Assembly (NCBI GenBank): GCA_030407315.1
Contig: JALQPE010001955.1
Coordinates: forward strand, 115,163-179,162
Direction of reading: 5' to 3'
Origin: Asparagopsis taxiformis
Lineage: Eukaryota > Rhodophyta > Florideophyceae > Bonnemaisoniales > Bonnemaisoniaceae
DNA length: 64,000 nt
Position 1 is the first letter of the stretch. Every line of letters starts with the position of its first letter. The notes beneath the pieces were generated by a model. The model was given only the letters and a program-made list of their open reading frames with translations. It was not told the origin of the DNA and ran no database searches. Shown here one piece after another: positions 43,592 through 52,609 of the stretch. The translations under genes and the position numbers were made by a program.

Positions 43592-44953
43592 ATGCTTCCT
43601 CTCGCTCCAAACGACGTTATAGAAGTTCAATGGGAACTTCGGCCGTTTGGGAGGAAACGAAAAATTGTGTGGTGGTCTGCAATCGTCAAGGAAATTACTC
43701 AGGTCAAGACCGAAACAGACCCATTCCTCCATGCATTGCTCGAATACAAAGCTGAATATGGTTTCGACTCTACCCTTTCTCAAGTCAAGATTTCAGATCG
43801 TAACGAGCTCGTCGACAAGGATTCCGGAAGGGTTCTCCCGTGGCGAAGTGGTGAGCTTCGCAGTATGGACTCACCTGCATCCCCAGCAGAGAGAGACCCG
43901 GACTACGGCATTGACCACACTCGCCACCGCCACCGCGGCATCCTTCAAGATTGCACTGCGGATCAAATGAAGAAGACCATAGCAGAAATGCTGGCAAGAT
44001 TGGAAAAGCTGGAGTCAGCTGCCAAACATCCTCTTCCCCCTCCATTCGATTCCAACAGCTCCATGACCTCCTCTGCTCTGACTGTATGTAGCATTCTGTT
44101 TCAGAAGCTTGGTGTGTACACGGACAAGCCCCTCTCCCTCCGGATGACAAAATCCGAGCACTCCAGGGGAATGCGACAAACATCGCAAGAAGAAATCAGA
44201 GTACAGGCTGACTGCTCCCTTGCTCAATTCCGCACTATTGCCATTCAATGCAAGGCGAAAGAGAATCGTGATGTTCTCTTCCTGCCGTCCTTTGAGGACA
44301 TCACCTTTCCCTCTGGAAATGAGTCGGATCTTTCCATCATTTTCCCCACCTTTCAGGCACTATGTGACTCCATAGGTACCTCGCAACACGGGTTCCAGAA
44401 AATATTGGTGAAGAGCAGGGCGGAACGCGATGGAGGCAGCTCATCGATTGTCCGAATTTTAGGAAATCTAGTCGACGTTGACTGCTCTCATGATGCTCCT
44501 TCTTCCGCATTTCTCGTCGGCTCATCTGCTTACGTCCTGTCCAGCCCAGACCAACGTATGACAGTTCTTTGCAGAGACTCCTACGAGTTTGACCATGTCA
44601 ACAATACATTTTTACATCCCCTATGTCTTAGCCAACTATCACAGTCTAGCATCGTGGACTCTTTCCACCTACGTGATAAGGCTACTGTTACTTATGGAGC
44701 AACGTTTTCGTTACTGTGGAGACGTATTCAGCGCCGAGCTTGTTACAGCACTTTCCAGCCTCTATCAACCGCAGAGACGTTTGGTACACTACATCTACGC
44801 TTACCTTGCTGTATTTTCAGTGGTACTACTATATGCCAGGAGCTTGAAGACATTGGCTATGAGGCTATCTCTCGTCTTGGCTTCAATGCGGATTCAGACA
44901 CTACCCACCCACCCTCTCCTCCACCTGCCACCTGCAGTCCGGAGCAAAAATGA
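43592..44953 (+). CDS. Tudor/SH3-like N-terminal domain protein, copy Y (453 aa)
   Basis: ATG at 43592, same length as 9125-10486. Residues 5-85 carry the barrel-like pattern (VQWELRPFG, VWWSAIVKEI, LLEYKAEYGF, RNELVD, LPWR); residues ~120-145 form a short coiled coil. The substitutions that change residues (for example Leu9Val, Gly to Arg in LCRDSYEF) are few and conserve the frame. Head-to-head with the ParB/methyltransferase/SET gene, which by context makes it a candidate reader or partner for that enzyme. The C-terminal two thirds is not recognised. Confidence 0.65.
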   Translation: MLPLAPNDVIEVQWELRPFGRKRKIVWWSAIVKEITQVKTETDPFLHALLEYKAEYGFDSTLSQVKISDRNELVDKDSGRVLPWRSGELRSMDSPASPAERDPDYGIDHTRHRHRGILQDCTADQMKKTIAEMLARLEKLESAAKHPLPPPFDSNSSMTSSALTVCSILFQKLGVYTDKPLSLRMTKSEHSRGMRQTSQEEIRVQADCSLAQFRTIAIQCKAKENRDVLFLPSFEDITFPSGNESDLSIIFPTFQALCDSIGTSQHGFQKILVKSRAERDGGSSSIVRILGNLVDVDCSHDAPSSAFLVGSSAYVLSSPDQRMTVLCRDSYEFDHVNNTFLHPLCLSQLSQSSIVDSFHLRDKATVTYGATFSLLWRRIQRRACYSTFQPLSTAETFGTLHLRLPCCIFSGTTICQELEDIGYEAISRLGFNADSDTTHPPSPPPATCSPEQK

Positions 44954-45228
44954 TAAAGCACACCTATCCGTAGTTATCCTGTTCCTGGGTATTCCATTCT
45001 AGAGCTCCTGTGGCCATCAATTTCTAGTAAAGACGGATACCCTCGCCCCTTCCTACTTCGACTATTCCACTACCTGTCTCTGCGCTGTTCCTTCGACTTG
45101 ACACTATCGTCTGACTGGTTTCCTGATGTCTCGCACCTATCTACTTCCATCTATTACAAAATTCACCTCAACAGAAATTTTATTTCTTCATTCTTCGTCT
45201 ACTACACCGAAACTGGTTTCATCCGATA

Positions 45229-46755
45229 CTACTCCCCTTCATTCTCGATTTCATCATCGACGAATACCTTCACATATTCTGCATCTCCTCCGTCCTCTTC
45301 CATAGACCTGAAGCTCTCCTCCAGCACTGATTCCCCCCCATCGTCTACGTTCAGTTCTTCATATCTATCACGCGATATAGTCAAAACCTCCTCATTCATG
45401 AACCGACTACTCACCCGCTCCCCGGGAAGAAGCAGTTTCACTGCTTCATTGATTTCCCGGATTTGCGCTCCTTCCACCTCTGTTCCACTTTGAAATTTCA
45501 AAATCGTTCGGAACCCGTATGCAAGTATGTAGATGAATTGCAAGGAGTATTCTGAACGTCGCAGGAACATGTTCTTATCAGAACATTGCGTGTAGGCGAC
45601 TGCAAAGTTCAGTGCAACCTCTACTAAATTGATCCTCCTAGTCAAAAACCTCTTGTCCGGTTCTCCAATTATTTGAACTTCGTACTCGACTTTGAATAGC
45701 ATTTCTTTTCGCACTGCAATGAAGTCGCGAAGAATCTTCATATTCTTGTCATCCATTGCTGCACGCTCCGCTGCATTCATTTTCCTCTGCGCCGAGTACA
45801 GACTTGGAACTGACTCAATGTCCAGCCCACCGTCGTGCAAATGATGCTCCATTCGGACTGAACCTTGAAACCCACTGTATAGAACGAATCCAAGATCTCG
45901 GATGAACCGGTTTCGCACATGATCTCTGGACTTGTTCATAAACCCGGTCACTGCTGTGAGTGCCGATTTCGTCACAGTGATGCCTACCTCCTTTCTGTGC
46001 AACGGCCCATTGTCTCCAACCTTTCTTCGCTTCTGCTTTCGAGCGGCCCCATCACTTCCCTCGGACGTCCCATGCATTCCATCCATGCGAGCAGAGTCCG
46101 TTCCGCGAATTGTCTCCTCAATGGTCCCGGTAGTCACATACCCCCGCGCCCTCCACCGTTCGATACCTTCCGACGTTCCATTGGAGCTGGAACGGTCTCC
46201 TCCCTCTCTGAAAGAATTGTTTTGACACGTATTCTTGATTAAAGAGGTCACAACTTGGCAGCGCAATTCAATGTGGTTCCGGCCGGCAAGCGTCCTATTG
46301 AACACATCCTTTCGCTCATTGCTCTGCCTGGCGAACATCAGCGTATTGATTAGCTGGCATCCGTTGAAATGCCTATCCCTCTTATCCACCATTGCCTTCG
46401 TGTACGTTGGAACAACAGCACACAGCACAGCACACACCATTTCGAACGTGAACGATTTCTCCGCATCCTGCGCAATGCGGAGACGTTCCCTGTCCTTCTC
46501 GGAGGCGATCTTCTTCGGATGTCCTTGTCCCTGGCTCAGAAGCCCATCGACGATGCTCTTGACCTCCTGCATATCGGTGTTTAGCATGGAGACAGTCTTG
46601 GCGACATTTCCGAGAGTCTCGCGTAATTGAATGGTGCTCTTCTCGACGGCATCCATTTTATCACTCAGGGCTTTCAACTCTGCAGTGATGTTCGAAAAGC
46701 CCTCACGCGTTATTTCGGAAAATGCGGCGATGCTTACGGAGGTTTCGGGATTCAT
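45229..46755 (-). CDS. Coiled-coil protein of the element, intact (508 aa)
   Basis: Start at ATG 46755 (MNPETSVSIAAF); codons upstream differ between the copies and lack ATG. Residues ~15-85 form a heptad-like coiled coil (ITAELKALSDKMDAVEKS, LRETLGNVAKTVSMLNTD). A polar linker with RKQKRRK follows, then a helical C-terminal half (ALTAVTGFMNKSRDHVRNRF, NLVEVALNFAVAYTQCSD, YSLQFIYILAYGF) and an acidic tail. Family unknown. A degraded relative at 57764-59291 keeps the same order, so the family also exists outside this element. By position it may be an accessory protein, for example binding subterminal repeats as small CACTA proteins do, but no DNA-binding motif is evident. It converges on the Tudor-like gene. 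Confidence 0.6.
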   Translation of the reverse strand: MNPETSVSIAAFSEITREGFSNITAELKALSDKMDAVEKSTIQLRETLGNVAKTVSMLNTDMQEVKSIVDGLLSQGQGHPKKIASEKDRERLRIAQDAEKSFTFEMVCAVLCAVVPTYTKAMVDKRDRHFNGCQLINTLMFARQSNERKDVFNRTLAGRNHIELRCQVVTSLIKNTCQNNSFREGGDRSSSNGTSEGIERWRARGYVTTGTIEETIRGTDSARMDGMHGTSEGSDGAARKQKRRKVGDNGPLHRKEVGITVTKSALTAVTGFMNKSRDHVRNRFIRDLGFVLYSGFQGSVRMEHHLHDGGLDIESVPSLYSAQRKMNAAERAAMDDKNMKILRDFIAVRKEMLFKVEYEVQIIGEPDKRFLTRRINLVEVALNFAVAYTQCSDKNMFLRRSEYSLQFIYILAYGFRTILKFQSGTEVEGAQIREINEAVKLLLPGERVSSRFMNEEVLTISRDRYEELNVDDGGESVLEESFRSMEEDGGDAEYVKVFVDDEIENEGE

Positions 46756-47275
46756 CTTGACCTTGCAATTGGAGTTTGCTAAAAGGAGAATTGCTTTGAA
46801 GGATGTCACGCTTAGTACAGCAGTGTTGTAGCAAATATCATTTCAGTGGATGCATCCATCCTGGTCTACTCTACATAATAATAATGCTTCCCAGTGCTCC
46901 GTAACGGTTATTTTTCATAATTTAGTGGTGGATGGTGCGTATTCTTTCCTTTGCCACCACCCACGTCCTGTGCATACCACACCTCGCTACCAGACTGACG
47001 TCTCCTACTAGACACTTTCAATGCAAAGATAGATAGGTATAATTTGAAATGCTAAACTCAACATATTATAGCTACTATGTACATTCTCTCCTTACGGTGA
47101 GACAAACCAGATATGTTCTGTTCTCCCAATCTTCCTTTCTCCAACGTCCTATTCAGCATCTAGCTTCCCCGCACCCAACTATCTGTAAAGCACCATCACA
47201 ATTAATATAGTCGTATACCACACACCATTCCAATATTTACCTTCACACCAACACTATGCTCCATATTTCCTCTAA
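46756..47275. other. Upstream region of the coiled-coil gene (Y), no gene seen
   Basis: A/T-rich and close to 12288-12829. Promoter expected; no motif assigned. Confidence 0.4.
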
Positions 47276-47657
47276 GTCCACTCCACCAGACAGTGTTGTC
47301 AAACAATGCACGGTACTACCCGCAGACAATACAATTTGCTATCTACACTACTGTCTACAGATTTCCCCAGACAGTGCAGTAATACAGTACAATGTATTGT
47401 CTCAGACAGTAAAATGTACTGTCTGCACATACTGTCTGGCGGCAACACTTCCGGACAGTAAAATTTACTGTTCTGGACAGTAAATTTTACTGTTTTTGGT
47501 ACTGTCCAGATTTCGTGCCAGTTTACTGCTGCAGCAGTATTCTGAAATTTCCAGACAGTAAATTTTACTGTCTCCGCGCACTGTCTTGGCCAGACAGTAA
47601 TTTTTACTGTCTCAGACAGTAAATTTACTGTCTGTTTTCATTCTCAACACCGTAGTG
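47276..47657. repeat. Right subterminal ACAGT palindromes and right terminal inverted repeat
   Basis: Repeated AGACAGT/ACTGTCT pairs around A/T cores, ending TCAACACCGTAGTG at 47644-47657. Nearly identical to 12830-13199. The base after 47657 is already inside the first unit of the large inverted repeat. Confidence 0.85.
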
Positions 47658-49199
47658 CAAATTAGACACCTTGATTTGAATTGAAATTTGGGCTATTCTC
47701 AAAAACATGCACATGTGAACATGTTTTTGAGATGGGGGTCTGCCGTACGGCACAATCGACCCGCCCAAATCGATGATTTTTCACAATTTTTTTCTGCCCG
47801 AAATTTTAGAATTTCTGGGCTCGCCAGCAATGCAATTGAGCCGGACATCCACCGGACGTCCATTTCAGGTTGGTCGTGTGCTGCCCACATCCATGCATTG
47901 CAGCAACTAAGCAGGCGGGCTCACTACTCATACAAAGTGCACGGAATATGAGTAACGTGATGTGTGAGTGTTGTTTGTCGTGAGGATGTAAGGTGGGACC
48001 ATGATGAAACAGGGAAAAAGATGTCTCCCTAGCATAACTTGGGCTTGAAGCCTGGAATCGACCCTTCGTAAGACGCGATTTTGGCTTACAGTTAGTGCTT
48101 ACCGAAGCCAGTGACGGCCCCGGTCGGGGCGGCAGCCGGTTCCTGGGGCCGTTGTGGCCAAATTAGACACCTTGATTTGAATTGAAATTTGGGCTATTCT
48201 CAAAAACATGCACATGTGAACATGTTTTTGAGATGGGGGTCTGCCGTACGGCACAATCGACCCGCCCAAATCGATGATTTTTCACAATTTTTTTCTGCCC
48301 GAAATTTTAGAATTTCTGGGCTCGCCAGCAATGCAATTGAGCCGGACATCCACCAGACGTCCATTCTGGGTTGTTCGTATGCTGCTCACATCTACGCATT
48401 ACAGCAACCACGCAGGCGGGCCCACTGCTCATACGAAGTGCACGTAGCATGTGCAGCATGATGGATGAGCAGTGTTTGTCGTGAGAAAGTGGGGTGGGAG
48501 CATGTCGAAACAAGGACCAAAACTTCGCCCTGGCGTATTGAGCCTGAGCCTGGAATCGACCCTTCGTGAGATGTGGCTTTGCTTACAGTTGGTGCTTACA
48601 GAAGCCAGTGACGGCCCCGGCCGGGGCAGCAGCCGGTTCCTGGGGCCGTTGTGGCCAAATTAGACACCTTGATTTGAATTGAAATTTGGGCTATTCTCAA
48701 AAACATGCACATGTGAACATGTTTTTGAGATGGGGGTGTGCCGTACGGCACTTTCGACCGCCCAAATCGATATAATTTTGCAATTTTTTTCTGACTGAAA
48801 TTTTAGAATTTCTGGGCTCGCCAGCAATGCAATTGAGCTGGACATTCACCGGACGTCCATTTCAGGTTGGTCGAGTATTGCACATGGATACAGTTTTGCA
48901 GCTATTTCTCAGCCCAACATTTTAGAATTTCAGGGCTGACCAGCAATGTAACCGAGCCGGACTTCTACTGGACGTCCATTTCAAGTTAGGCTAGTGCTGC
49001 ACATTTGCTCGCATCGCAGCAACTAAGCAAGTGTTGACAGCACCGAGATGCCATGCAGACAAGGGAGAATCGGCTGCAAACGGCTTCCCTGGTCGGCGGC
49101 TGGATGTCTGGATGTGAATGGCTGCAAGCATGGAAATCTTGCTACCGCACAGCGCATACACACTGCAGCAGCACATCACTGACGCATGCGAAAGTTGGG

Positions 49200-49340
49200 T
49201 GCTGCAGTGCGTGGTTGTTTGTGTGTTTGTGTGTTGTGTGTTGTGTGTTTGTGTGTTTGTGTGTTTGTGTGTTTGTGTGTTTGTGTTTGTGTGTTTGTGT
49301 GTGTCTTTGTGTCTTTGTGTCTTTGTGTGTGTATGACGAA
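49200..49340. repeat. TG-rich microsatellite (TGTGTTTG units)
   Basis: About 135 bp of GTGTTTGTGT-type repeats in the left arm. The mirrored site in the right arm (about 53262-53295) has only ~30 bp, a clear length difference between otherwise matching arms. Apparent reading frames here are artefacts. Confidence 0.9.
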
Positions 49341-50146
49341 CCTTGTGGTATCCCTAGGCGTGCACTGGTACAAAAAGTTTGGACTGCCCCATCGGTCGTA
49401 CTTTGGCGCATTTACATGCATCGGAGAACGACCAAGGAGGTAGAGCAGCAATCACTGTTGGCTGAGCGTCCAAACTGGAGGGCTTGGGGCAATGGTTCTA
49501 TAGCAGTCATTTATAGGACGCCCACCGTTGATGACTGAGATCCACGGTGGGTTTAGTATTCATGGTGTTGTCCTGCATTGGCGGACGTCGAAGACGAGTA
49601 CTTCCAGTGAGCGTCCAAGGTGAACAGCTCAGCAGAGGATTATGATGTGGATGTGAAGGCATGGATGAGGCCAGCAGGAACGTTTCTGCAAGATGGGCGT
49701 GAGTGGGTAAGTGAGCGGGGAGGGGCCGCTCGGGGCGCTTGGTAGCTTCTGGGGCCGTTGTGGCCAAATTAGAATCAAGCCTATGTCCGGCAGACGTCCT
49801 GAATTGCTTTATTTTTTGGGCTATTCTCAAAAACATGCACATGTGAACATGTTTTTGAGATGGGGGTGTGCCGTACGGCACTTTCGACCGCCCAAATCGA
49901 TGTATTTTTGCATTTTTTTTCTGACTGAAATTTTAGAATTTCTGGGCTCGCCAGCAATGCAATTGCGCTGGTCATTCACCGGACGTCTATATGCGCTCAA
50001 GCGATTGCTGTCTGCTTCAAATACCTGATACATTATTGCCCCACACGACATAAAGTCCCCCAACATGCGACGCCCATCAAACATAAACATTTTCATGCTC
50101 TTACTACATTCTAGTCGCACACATACATCCATCTTCAAACAAAAAA

Positions 50147-50573
50147 TGTCATTTAAACACCACCAGTCCCGCTTCATCGTACGCCAATACCGCCCAGTCG
50201 CCCAGCAGACAAGCTAGCCGTGCAGAAAATAAGCACTGCCATCTACGACGGAAACGACTGGATCTCATCATCGCTCTCAGCATTTCCAACAAGCCCAACA
50301 TGTTTCCCCTACGTCACCCTGCAAAACGATACCATTGTATACTTCTGCATTCTCCGTCAATTGCATTCATTCAATCTGCGCAATGAATTCTTCAATCTCG
50401 AAACCGGCCGGGTTTTCTGCCCATCCTGCAATAAGGGCATTGGAGAAAGTTCTCTAGCAATGGCCACTAAAGCCTTGATGCAACTACACGGTGCTGATTG
50501 CTTCTATCGCTTCCTCAAATCTGTCGACATTTACAACATACCATCCATCCGACACATTTCCAAACTAAACTAG
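50147..50573 (+). pseudogene. Small gene in the inverted-repeat spacer, copy 1 (unknown)
   Basis: ATG at 50147 opens MSFKHHQSRF for 23 codons to TAG; a second frame then runs to 50573 with ADKLAVQKISTAIYDGN, a CPSC pair and FYRFLKSVDIYNIP. The second frame resembles the copy at 51681-52000, which suggests one ~140-aa protein broken by a frameshift. No family recognised. Confidence 0.3.
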
Positions 50574-51680
50574 ACTGTTCATTGACAAACTCGTGTGTAG
50601 CCCCATTTAGACCACTCACCACTGGTATCTGCTGAGTCACCGCGCACTGCCCTGGTGCTCCCTCCTGAATTCGCTTGGGCTGTCTCAATACATTCCGTAC
50701 TATGCCTATGAAGCAGTCCCGTTATGGATCAGCGTTCTGCGTGTTCAGCACATCATCCCCACGTTACCAGAGCTGCAATTTCTCAGCGGTACGGGTATCA
50801 TCAATCCTTAGCACAGATGTGATACAGCAGCCGATGCAGGTCAATTTCTAGACTCGTAATTTTGCACTCAAGAAGGGAGATCGGTATGGAAATTGTCCAG
50901 GCATAACAAACCGCCTGTCCTGCTCTCCTGCAGAGCAAGCTCCATCGATCCAGTCGATCAGGAACCTGACGACATGTAGTCGGCGTTCGTTCCGGACGCG
51001 GAAAGGGCAAATTTTTGTGTGGCGTTTGCAGATTCAGTCGCAACGGGAAGCGATGAAACTTTCCGCATGGCGTTTGACTGCGGTTTATCTGAGACAGACA
51101 TCGAGCGATCGGTGTTTCTGTCCAGATGAAGCTGGAGATCAATGCCGTATTTGAGCTGATAATTGGAGCAAAGATTTGAAACAAATTTTCTGTGCAAATT
51201 TACGACACGACACGGCGGAGGGTGGATAACTCAACGTTAGATGTTATTGGTTGAGCCAACATTACAAGACCGTACCGACGACACGCGCAATCATTGATTT
51301 TTCGCTCATTGCTTAGAGAGCAAAACTGTCCAATGGTCGTATCAAGTTAGACCAGCACATATTTCCGCAACATCTTGGTGGAACGAAGTCGGTGCTCACG
51401 AAAGCCTGAGAGCTGCCTTGAGTCGAGGATTTTGTACGCCGCCTTATCTGTGGTAGTTTCATACTGCGTTGTTTCACCGTTGGACTTGTGCCACGCACAC
51501 TTGGATCTCTCTCCATACGTACGTGTAGATAAGATGTGAATTGAGCTACAATAGCATACCAAACTGGAAACCAGTATCTACATGCTTTGTGAGAATATAA
51601 TGCCTCTTCCTCGAGAAAAGGCCTCCTTCGGAATACTAGATTTCATTCAACCATATCCATCCATCTCCCATCGCTTCAGC
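50574..51680. other. Spacer of the inverted repeat, no clear gene
   Basis: Short frames on both strands only. A minus-strand frame near 50958-51197 looks partly protein-like (KVSSLPVATESANATQ) but cannot be supported. No repeats matching other regions were noticed. Confidence 0.3.
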
Positions 51681-52000
51681 ATGAAATCATCACCATTCCA
51701 TCCATCACAACGTTCGTCTCTATCCAAACACTACTCTCCACACATCTCCCCGATCTTTCAGTCCGACCGTACCCGGCGGCGGCCGAGAGAAACGTACTGG
51801 CCATTGTTAAAAGTATCTACGACGGCAATGAGCGCATATATTAAATCATTCTCTATGTGCACACAGACCCTGATTGCCTCTCGTTTGTGGCAGAAATGAA
51901 ACAAACACAAAGACTGCAACTCGTCCATGCGAGAAGCAAAAGCTACAGATTTTTAGCAAGTATCGATAGCTACAAAGAACCACTGCAACGTTTATTCTAG
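51681..52000 (+). pseudogene. Small gene in the inverted-repeat spacer, copy 2 (unknown)
   Basis: ATG at 51681 begins MKSSPFHPSQRSSLS. After a shift of frame the sequence reads AERNVLAIVKSIYDGNERIY, a TAA, then ILYVHTDPDCLSF and SYRFLASIDSYKEPLQ to a stop at 52000. These blocks parallel copy 1 (AVQKISTAIYDGN, VYFCILRQLHSF, FYRFLKSVDIYNIP). It is therefore a second, more decayed member of the same unknown family. Confidence 0.3.
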
Positions 52001-52609
52001 ACTTGTATACATTTTCATTAGCACTTACATTACCATACACGAATAGTATTGCATTAAAGATTTTTATGAGAATGACAGGGGTCAGCGGCCGGGTTCCCTC
52101 CAGCTCAGCTTGGCTCAGCTCCGGATGCAGATGTGGTGAAGGGAAGAGAGAAAAGTCAGATATTCTACCATGATCTGATTTGATTTGCAATCTGAGAACT
52201 TCTTGACTCCCAAAAGGTGTAAACAGTATCCCTGCATATTGGCATCGACCAAAAGAACTGCAGCACTAACTCAATTTTCATTGCAGAGATCAGCACAACG
52301 TATTCGTCTTGAGTGTCACAAGTTGCAATTAGATGGCGCTGACTCGAAGCTAGGAGAGTTGGTAGTTGTGCCGAGTCGGCGTCTTCGGTTTGATCGCTCG
52401 TGTAAATATCCAAGCAAAATGGCAGGCAAGGAGATACAAAGCCACGCAACAATCAAGCTTACCACATTCCCCAGCCAGAATCACCATAGAAATCCTTGCA
52501 GTCTGCATCACACAGATCATCTTACGCAGTGCGTGCTGCCCAGGTCGTTATTCGGCCCTATCCAGAAACACTTTCAGGCCTAGTGCAACCAGTAGATCTG
52601 AAATGGAAA
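52001..52609. other. Rest of the inverted-repeat spacer, nothing recognised
   Basis: No convincing coding region, RNA gene or repeat was seen between the second small pseudogene and the right arm. Confidence 0.4.

Larger units (their letters stand above)
21028..47657. mobile_element. Giant 26.6-kb CACTA-like transposon (copy Y)
   Basis: It opens CACTACGGTGTTGA at 21028-21041 and closes with the exact reverse complement at 47644-47657. CACTA is the hallmark start of EnSpm/CACTA elements. Next to both ends lie ACAGT/ACTGT palindromes, as expected of subterminal transposase-binding repeats. Inside are a Tnp2-like transposase (24007), two ParB-like/dioxygenase genes (29034, 33871), the ParB-like/methyltransferase/SET gene (39611, -), a Tudor-like gene (43592) and a coiled-coil gene (45229, -). 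All six frames are intact. Flanking triplets are CCT and CAA, so no target duplication is seen; the right flank is the large inverted repeat, and rearrangement there could have erased it. The partial copy at 4174-13199 shows that the right terminus recurs at the same base. Confidence 0.7.

Noticed and set aside
21025..47660. Target-site duplication flanking the giant element
   Set aside because: The flanking triplets differ (CCT and CAA), and longer flanks do not match, so none is claimed.
47658..49020. tRNA-like motif (GGAATCGACCC) in the repeat units
   Set aside because: No cloverleaf could be formed around it by eye.
49142..49450. Reading frames in the TG-rich tract
   Set aside because: Simple-sequence artefacts; the mirrored locus has a different length.
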